DNA from: Corylus avellana
Taxonomy: Eukaryota > Streptophyta > Magnoliopsida > Fagales > Betulaceae
Direction: 5' to 3'
Length of the DNA stretch: 64,000 bases
Assembly (NCBI RefSeq): GCF_901000735.1
Contig: NC_081546.1
Location: forward strand, 21,197,952-21,261,951
Part shown: piece after piece, positions 56,709 through 64,000 of the stretch
Position numbering within the stretch: the stretch's first letter is position 1
Layout of the letters: each line of letters begins with the position of its first letter
The notes under the pieces: model-generated
The model's input: only the letters and a program-made list of their open reading frames with translations
What the model was told of the DNA's origin: nothing
The model's database searches: none
Made by a program: the position numbers and the translations under genes

Positions 56709-57694
56709 ATGGTCAATGTGGTTTTAGAACTGTCCCTACATATATGTGCACTTCTAAATTTAGAGTTTGGATATGTTGTAGTGATTCTCAGTAATGATGT
56801 TGCAAATCCTGTTGAATTTGGTTTATATCATGGTTGGTTTGGTGGTAGATGTGGGTTAGAGTTTTGCATTTGAAGTGTTTGGTATTGTGAGATGGACCAC
56901 TATGGTCCTTGTAGAATGTGATGTCCATTTGATTTGATTATGAAAATATGTTGGGGGTGTAGATATAAATCTGAATTTGTTGAGTATGATGACCTTTGTT
57001 TACATAGTGACATTGCTCAATGATTAAGACTTGCTAATATTCAAGAATATTGTTTGGTGATTGTTTGTTTTATCATTTGCAGCTAGTGGCTATCATGGAG
57101 AGGATGCTATTTATATCGATGATGACTTGGATTGAACAAATGGTTTGCCATTCGCACTTGGTGTACATAAGTTATTTTGTTGATGTAATTGTATTTGTGA
57201 TAGTTTTCTTGATGTATGTAGTTAGATATATATGATAACAGAGATAGTTTTATTGGTGTATATGTCTTTATTTGTGGTTGGTGTATAGTTTTATTGGTGT
57301 ATAGTTTTTGTGGTTGGCCATTCGCACTTGGTGTATATGTCTTTATTTGTGTATTGAAGCTGATAGTTTTATTGGTGTGTATGTCTTTATTTGTGGTTGG
57401 TGTATAGTTTTTGTGGTTGGCCATTCGCACTTGGTGTATATGTCTTTATTTGTGTATTGAAGCTGGTTTTGGTTGATAGTTTGTTAGATGTACATCAAAC
57501 TTGTATGTCTGTGATCGACATTGATGGGTATGAATTATGTTATTTGCATGGATCGATGGATATGTATTATGTTATTTGCATGGATCGATGGATAAATTGT
57601 ATATCAAGTTATAATCCAAAATTCGGGTACAACCTCGAAAAAATTCAAAAATTATATAGGGAGAGGAAAAAAAACAAAATTTAAAATTAACCAT
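56709..57694. repeat. 3' region of the CACTA element with a minisatellite
   Basis: Between 57235 and 57470 phrases such as GGTTGGCCATTCGCACTTGG and ATGTCTTTATTTGTG recur with a period near 104 bp. A 42-bp unit with TTATTTGCATGGATCGATGG is duplicated at 57538-57595. No gene is supported. Confidence 0.7.
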
Positions 57695-58109
57695 TTTTTT
57701 GACGTGTCAAGTTATGACATGTCACAATTTTCTGACATGTTAAAACGTTTGACACGTCAGAAATTTTCTGAAGTGCCATTTTCTGACACGTCAAAAAATT
57801 TCTGATGTGTCAGAAAATGCCACGTTAGAAAATTTTTTGACGTGTTAAATATGACTCGTCAAAAAATTTGTTGACGTGGCAATTTGACATATCAAAAAAT
57901 TTTGACGTGTTAGAAAATGGCACGTCAAATTTTTTTTTTTTTTTTTTTTTTGCTATTTTTTGACACGTCAAAAAATCACCATTTTTGACACCCATAATTT
58001 TAACGCCTGATACGTCAATAATGACACGTCAGTAAATTTTAGTGACGTATCAGACCACCTAGCATGTCAAAAACTGCTTGTTAGAAAAAAAAATCCATTT
58101 TTTGTAGTG
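57695..58109. repeat. Right subterminal repeats of the CACTA element
   Basis: TGACGTGTCA, TGACACGTCA and variants occur about every 20-30 bp up to the terminus. Confidence 0.8.
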
Positions 58110-58980
58110 CTTGACAATGAAAACAAAGAGAATGAAAAGGGCAAGTAATGGACGTCTTATTTCTTTCTTTCCCTTCTTAAAACGTAGTCATGCATTCACA
58201 CAGCACAGGTCCTTCAACAAGTTGTAATTAGGATAATGACATATACATGGCTATATATATATATATATATATGAAGCAAAAATTGTATATTAAAATTAGA
58301 AAAAAGTACTTCTTGGTGTTCTCTTGGTTATGCATGAATATTATTTTCTAAAAACGCAGAAAAATAACTTAACCCACCGGTCCTCAGAAAAAAAAAAAAA
58401 AAAAAAAAATCCAATACCATGAGGAATCGTAACATTCCTCTTAAAACTATAGATTAAGCCGGAGTGCGTGGTCCACGCCCCGATGCGTGACGGTCGAAAG
58501 AGGCAGTAGAGGAGTTCGCCGGACAGCTAGAATGCCATTGATGGTTGTGGAAAGGCGTGTGTCTGGTTGGGGCTAATGGAAAGAAGTGGATCTGACTTTA
58601 AAAAAGTCAATCTTCAAGCCTACACAGATCCGGCCGATGACGCGATGGAGGAGGTGTTCCATGGCAAGGGGGAAGCGGGGGAAGGCAACTCATTGCTGCT
58701 GTTGCTGTTTCTTGAGGATCAGGGATAGATCGTCAAAGACGATGGATAGATTTAGATGGATAGTGAGTTCTCTCATAAAGAGAGAAGCTCAAAAGGAAAA
58801 GGAAGGAAACACATGAAAGAAGGGTGGGAGGAGGAGGGAACCCAGAAGGATTGCTAGCTTGAGGAGTACCTTTTGCCCATTGGCCTCTTAGATTTCTATG
58901 GCAAGGGGCCAAAATTGTGAACAGCTAGGGAAAATAGTTAAAACATGCTGATTATACCTTGTGTAAATTTTTTTCTAAAC
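58110..58980. other. Remnant of gene-upstream segment and GC-richer unassigned DNA
   Basis: 58110-58200 resembles the tandem segments (TGACAATGAAAACAAAGAGAA, GGACGTCTTA). 58450-58870 is GC-richer with a 76-codon frame at 58586 that I cannot identify. It could be the 5' part of a LINE. Confidence 0.4.
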
Positions 58981-59240
58981 AAATGGATCGCCAATTAATC
59001 CTAATAGAATTGAATGAGTAATGAACATATATTTCAATAAATAGCCTAATGATAAAGATTACAATGAGATTACCCAAACCTTACTCCAAACAACTTCTTT
59101 CTTATCAATGACTTGATCAGATTTTTATTCTAAAATACCTAACCCAAATTCTGATCACGACAATTTTTCTCTTAGACATTAGGCAACTTCTTCACCATCC
59201 AAGAGAGTGGGCGAATTATGTGAGTCACAATAACAATCCC
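58981..59240 (-). pseudogene. Ankyrin-PGG exon 2 3' end, fragment E, cut by element B
   Basis: It is collinear with 12375-12650 of gene 1: 3' flank, stop codon and the final transmembrane codons (VTHIIRPLSW). A 45-bp in-frame deletion just before the stop removes 15 codons of the basic tail. At 59241 the LTR of element B interrupts the frame, so the rest of this gene, if present, lies right of 64000. Confidence 0.85.
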
Positions 59241-60122
59241 TGAAAAACTCTAAATAGATAAATATCACAATTTTATGCGGAATTAACGAATATTTAAATC
59301 TAAGCAAACAATCACCAAAAACAAGTAAAATCAACCACAAAGATTTTGGTAGCGAAGAGAAAACCTTTTAAAAAACGCTCTAAAAGTAAAACCTCTCCGA
59401 GGCAGCCAAACCCAGGAAATTACTATCAGAAGATTATCCAGAGATTACAGACACTAGGAACACTTACAACCCTTTGCAAGATCTTGGCTCTGTAAGATTG
59501 ACAAGCCTCCAACTTGTCTCCTCGCTCACAATCTTCTTCAACGTGATTCTCCTTTATCGGACCCTTCCGATAGACTTCAATTAAGCACACAATCAAAACT
59601 AACAAAAATCCTCTAAGAGGAATCAATTTGGCTCACAACAAAATAATCACTCAAGCACAGCCTCACACGAACTCTCTGGGGGTGAAAATCCATGCCTTTC
59701 TCTTCTATAATGATGTATATATACCCCCAACAAAACCCTAGACCTAACTCACTTAAAATCACGTTTTTCGGCCTAAAACTTACGGGGTGTCCGGACAGAT
59801 TAATGGGCTGTCCGGACAGGGCTTTGTGGAGCAGAAACAGAGTTTCTGGAAATGCAGTCCGGACCCGGGGAAGGCCTGTCCGGACAGGGCATGCAATGGG
59901 TGAAACAGCATTCTGAAAATGCTGTCCAGCCTTGATGAATAGCTCCGATCGATGGGCGTTTGTGGTCCGATTGAGCTGAAATTTTGCAGGGACGTTCATA
60001 ACACATGAATCTAAATTATGAACGGTGGAGATTGGATTCTAAGCATTCTATATCAGTGTTTGAGCCTGTGAACTGTAGCCTCTGTATTTTGAAACTGAAT
60101 TAAGCCAACACAAGAACTAACA
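59241..60122 (-). repeat. 3' LTR of gag-only element B
   Basis: 882 bp, homologous to the element A LTRs. Near 59789-59885 the word GTCCGGAC occurs three times, twice 21 bp apart. Confidence 0.9.
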
Positions 60123-60135
60123 AACTCCCCCTTTG
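60123..60135 (-). promoter_or_regulatory. Polypurine tract of element B
   Basis: The minus strand reads AAAGGGGGAGTT before the LTR start, identical in position and sequence to copy A. Confidence 0.8.
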
Positions 60136-61399
60136 GCAATTCAGTGACAAAACCAAAATGCTGAGCGAATCCCATCATCTCCCCATATTTACTTCCCCTT
60201 TTTGTCACAGAATGATAAAAGGTTTTCATGTTTCCTGAAACACTTCACAAAATACATCAAGGCATATGTGGAACAAGAAGACATAAATAAAACTCATGAT
60301 AAAAAAAAAACATGACATAGAATGCATGATCATAAAGAAACATCAGCAAAAGTCCCCCTCAATGTATGACTCAATTAACAACAAGAAACTGGAAATGCAA
60401 AACATGTTTCTCTCCCTCAAAAGTCAAATGAACACACATGATATACACATCAGTGACTCATGTATTGCACAATGAATATTCCAAACATGCTCCAAATATG
60501 CAAAATATACATGAGACTAGAAATGGCAAGAAACTCATATTGCTTAACCCAAGCAAAGAAAATGTTCTATTCAACCCATGCTTGTGTGGTGTGTGTGTAA
60601 GCCATCCAAAGAGAAAAATTTTCAACTTACAAAATGAGGAGAAAGTTTCACCACCATGAGGTTTTGACAAGTATATCAAATCAAAAGTCAAACATTATCA
60701 TACTAGGGCCTAGCCACTCTCATCCTATACATTTCTCTTTGTAAAACATTTTGCACAAGTTTGACACAGTGAAATAAATTCCTTTGGAATATGATTTTTT
60801 GATTTTATTTGTTTCACTATTTTGTTTATTTTTCTCTTTGAGAAAGTGTCCTTAAACTTTTGGTGCTTATCACAAAAGAGAAAGCAGGAATTTTTAAGCC
60901 CTAGGTTCAACTAGCATATGGTCAATTTGAAAAATATGACTAGTCAAAAACCTCATATGGTTACCTAACAGACCTCACAAATAAAGTGAAACAAAACCTC
61001 AATTTAAGCTTAAATGTGCACAAGAGATAAAGCATAGGCAAAATGTACCACATAAGCTCAGGCTTTAGGTAACCACAAAAACAAGTCCATTGACACAAAT
61101 TTTCATCTCATGCATATTAAGAACATTCCAAGACGCAAGGAATTAAATTCATAAAAAGCAACATGAGAAATTAATGAACTATCTAGGTGCATATGACAAA
61201 ATAAAGAGAAGAAAAAAAAAAAACAACCAAAGTAAAATATTTTTGTCTTTTTGTTATTTTTCACAAAAGAAATGCACACAAACAAAATACAATTTCAAAA
61301 CAAAATAAAACAAAAATGCAATGAAACAAGAAAAACAACATGCTCAATGATATGCAAAGATATGCAAGAAAATCAATCCTAGGCATTTGGGTGACTCAC
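60136..61399 (-). other. Non-coding internal region of element B
   Basis: It corresponds to 3464-4727 of copy A, with the same length within a few bases. No coding signal is shared in a conserved frame. Confidence 0.7.
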
Positions 61400-63196
61400 C
61401 TAACATAAGGTGAGATCATCACCACTCCCCCTCAAGGAGTGAATGGTATCATCCTTCCTAACCCAAACTTGAGAAATCTTAGGTCTAGACTTATGACTTT
61501 GCTCAAACTTGTCTAGCCTAGATAGCACTTCTCTCATCATTATGACCAAACCCTCACTTTCTTTCCTAGAATAGGAATTTTCATTTATATGCAAATGAGG
61601 TTTCAAATTAAAACAGTGAGGTCGAATGTGACCCACTTTGCCACAGTGATGACATGTAGGGACAAACCTTTGAGAAGGTAATTTCCTAGGAGGATGCACG
61701 ACTCTAGGTGTAGGGTAAGATGCATGAGGCTCAATGTAGATTTTCTTACCTTTCTTACCTTGAGGAGTTGGAGCAACTACTTGCTTTTCTTCACTTGAAG
61801 ATTCTTCTACTTTCACTGGTTTAACAAAAATAGTCTTTGAAGTAGAAGCACGGTTAGAAGACAAAGAAGCAGTTTTATCAAATCCTAAGCCAAATCTATC
61901 GCTAGAATGCTTTTGAATATGCAACATTTTATCAAGCTTTTCACTAGAGAATTTACTCAAGTGATTTCTAGATGCAATTAGATCATTTTGAAGGGATTTA
62001 TTTTTAGCAATTAACACATGATTTTCAGATTTGAGAGTATTGCAAACAACATGTGAATTACTCAAAGATTTCAACAAATTATCTCTTTCAAGCTCAAGAT
62101 TCTTAACAATTTTCAAGTTAGTATTTCTAAGCATAGAAAACTTTTCCATTAAATTGTTAAAGGAGGTTTGAAGATCATTAACCCTATTTGATTCATTATT
62201 AGAGGCAGACTAAACATCTGATTGATTAGAATCATCAGAATCATAGGATGCAACAAAAGCCATATAATTAGGAGTTTCTTCCTCATCGGTGTCACTCAAG
62301 GTAATATTGAAGGCTTTTTGGTCTTTTAGCTTATTATTCTTGAGATTAGCACAATTATTGCGAACATGACCATAGCCAGAACGCTCATAACATTTTGGAC
62401 CACGTGGGTCTCTTTCATTTCTTTCCTGAGTACTTCCTTTTTGTTTTCCAAATCTCTTGAAAGTTCTATGTTCATTCTTATAAAACTTTCTAGCTATCAA
62501 GGCAAGTTCCTCATCATCTGGCGATTCCTCATCAGATAACTCATCAGAATTCTTCCTAAGAGTTTTAAGGGCAAGATCCTTATTTTTCCTAGGTTGAGGC
62601 AAAGAAAACTCATAAGTCTGAAGGGCACCAACTAACTCTTCTATCCTCATGGTTTCCAGATTAGTGCATAACTCAATGGTTGTTACCTTCATTCTGAATC
62701 TTTCAAGGAGTGATCTTATGACCTTTCTAATAATCTTAGTGTCAGAAACTTTCTTTCCTAGATTTATCATGGAATTTCTAATTTCACGAAGTTTACCAAA
62801 GAAATCATTAAATGTCTCATCCTCTAACATTTTAATTTCCTCAAACTTAGAAACTAACATTTGAAGTTTTGAAGCTTTAACAAGATTTGTTCCTTCATAA
62901 GTAGTTTCTAGGATCTCCCATGCATCTTTGGCACTATCACAATTTGAAATTCTGGAGAACTCAGTTTGTGAAATTGCCAAGCATAGAGCATTCATAGCTT
63001 TGTCATTTGCCATATGAGTTTGTTTTTCAACATTAGACCATTCAACTGTTGGCTTATCTGGAGCTTTAAATCCAGATTCAATGACATGCCAAACATCAAT
63101 AGATTTGAAGAAAAATCTCATACGGGACTTCCAATAGCCATACTTTGATCCATCAAAATGAGGCACGGTGTTAAGGGTTTGAGACATCTTAAACAA
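61400..63196 (-). pseudogene. Copia-type Gag (UBN2 family), copy B, with one nonsense codon
   Basis: The frame opens MFKMSQTLNTVPHFDGSKYG (a downstream Met at 63187 aligns with copy A), followed by YWKSRM, the UBN2 region to about residue 195, the acidic linker, a first knuckle CYERSGYGHVRNNC whose second Cys is Arg, and after a TAG at 62210-62212 (copy A has CAG) the coiled-coil stretch and intact second knuckle CHHCGKVGHIRPHC. It ends in the same GSGDDLTLC as copy A. Apart from this stop and the Cys change, both halves are open, so B is better preserved than A. Confidence 0.85.
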
Positions 63197-63235
63197 GAAA
63201 CAAAGATCACCCTGGAATTTAATCCTTCACGGAGA

Positions 63236-63253
63236 GAACCCGCTCTAATACCA
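63236..63253 (-). promoter_or_regulatory. Primer-binding site of element B
   Basis: The minus strand reads TGGTATTAGAGCGGG, one base from the initiator-tRNA consensus and at a different position from the mismatch in copy A. Confidence 0.85.
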
Positions 63254-63255
63254 AT

Positions 63256-64000
63256 TGAAAAACTCTAAACAGATAATATCACAATTTTATGCGGAATTAA
63301 CAGATATTTAAATCTAAGCAAACAATCACCAAAAACAAGTAAAATCAACCACAAAGATTTTGGTGACGAAGAGGAAAACTTTTAGAAAATGCACTAAAAG
63401 TAAAACCTCTCCGGGGCAGCCAAACCCAGGAAATCACGATCAAAAGATTATCCAGAGATTACAGACACTAGGAACACTTACAACCCTTTGCAAGACCTTG
63501 GCTCTATAAGATCGACAAGCCTCCAACTTGTCTCCTCGCTCACAATCTTCTTCAACGTGATTCTCCTTTACCGGACCCTTCCGATAGACTTCAATTAAGC
63601 ACACAATCAAAACTAACAAAAATCCTCTAAGAGGAATCAATTTGGCTCACAACAAAATAATCACTCAAGCACAGCCTTACACGAACTCTCTGGGGGTGAA
63701 AATTCGTGCCTCTCTCTTCTATAATGATGTATATATACCCCCGACAAAACCCTAGACCTAACTCACTTAAAATCACGTTTTTGGGCCTAAAATTTATGGG
63801 GTGTCCGAACAGGTTAATGGGCTGTCCGGACAGAGCTTTGTGGAGCAGAAATAGAGTTTCTGGAAATGCGGTCCAGACCCGGGGAAGGCCTGTCCGGACA
63901 GGGCATGCAATGAGTGAAACAACATTTTGGAAATGCTGTCCAGCCTTGATCAATAGCTCCGATCGATCGGCGTTTGTGGTCCGATTGAGCTGAAATTTTG
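63256..64000 (-). repeat. 5' LTR of gag-only element B, truncated by the window
   Basis: It starts TGAAAAACTC on the plus strand and aligns with the left LTR to the window end, with modest divergence. Confidence 0.9.

Larger units (their letters stand above)
54557..58109 (+). mobile_element. CACTA element with decayed transposase, left end missing
   Basis: The right end is TTTTTTGTAGTG with TGACGTG/CACGTCAG subterminal repeats from about 57695, the same family as 47637-48952. The interior encodes a Ptta/En/Spm-type protein. The left terminus is not found; the element abuts ankyrin fragment D. This was a former autonomous or near-autonomous member whose protein could have mobilised the short relatives. 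Confidence 0.75.
59241..64000 (-). mobile_element. Gag-only Ty1/copia retrotransposon, copy B (cut by the window end)
   Basis: Same layout as copy A: LTR, polypurine tract, about 1.26 kb non-coding, gag, primer-binding site, LTR. The second LTR runs off the window after about 745 bp. It is inserted in ankyrin fragment E next to ATCCC, whose duplicate should follow the LTR end outside the window. No pol is present. Confidence 0.85.

Noticed and set aside
47637..58109. One large 10.5-kb CACTA element from the left end at 47637 to the right end at 58109.
   Set aside because: Flanking triplets are ACA and CTT, whereas 47637-48952 has matching ACA on both sides. Three separate right termini exist inside, so several elements are more likely.

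Overview
This window looks like the nuclear genome of a flowering plant, probably a woody eudicot. It is AT-rich and full of nested plant transposons: Ty1/copia and probable Ty3/gypsy LTR elements, CACTA, MULE- and PIF-type DNA elements, tRNA-derived SINEs and LINE tails. Its only host gene family is the plant-specific ankyrin-repeat/PGG-domain membrane protein (BDA1/ITN1/ACD6-like). There are no bacterial-type operons, rRNAs or convincing tRNA genes. All identifications come from reading the sequence; no database search was run.

Gene content. One ankyrin-PGG gene looks intact (28046-30030, minus, two exons, 513 aa). A second (12541-14250, minus) has a 2-bp frameshift and a mutated splice donor. 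Five further pieces lie at 23371-23441, 26451-26580, 47111-47636, 53982-54556 and 58981-59240. The window is therefore a decaying ankyrin-PGG cluster. Four direct tandem segments (34014-46410) and one inverted segment (31085-33260) are related to the region upstream of these genes, but have no gene bodies attached.

Layout. 1-2199: decayed copia pol and its 3' LTR. 2579-7470: complete gag-only copia element, minus strand. 7471-10101: right part of a CACTA element. 10157-11360: foldback repeat and LINE tail. 12541-14250: ankyrin-PGG pseudogene with its upstream region. 15570-22216: a 6.6-kb CACTA element without transposase that carries an eIF2B-beta exon, an ATL RING-H2 N-terminus and an array of eight hairpin-rich units. 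23442-26450: an LTR-internal-LTR-internal-LTR copia derivative between two oppositely oriented ankyrin fragments. 28046-30030: the intact gene. 30269-33390: SINE, LINE-like pieces and the inverted segment. 34014-46410: four tandem segments holding the same MULE-like MITE, with a PIF element in the second and a 2.5-kb solo LTR in the fourth. 47637-58109: three CACTA elements of another family, one with a decayed transposase, with copia and ankyrin pieces between them. 59241-64000: a second gag-only copia element, inserted in another ankyrin-PGG copy and cut by the window edge.

The most notable points are the gag-only element family with the same layout at two loci, the gene-capturing CACTA element with its regular 153-bp array, and the amplified gene-upstream segments with dated nested insertions. 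I found no wholly new system that the sequence alone would prove.
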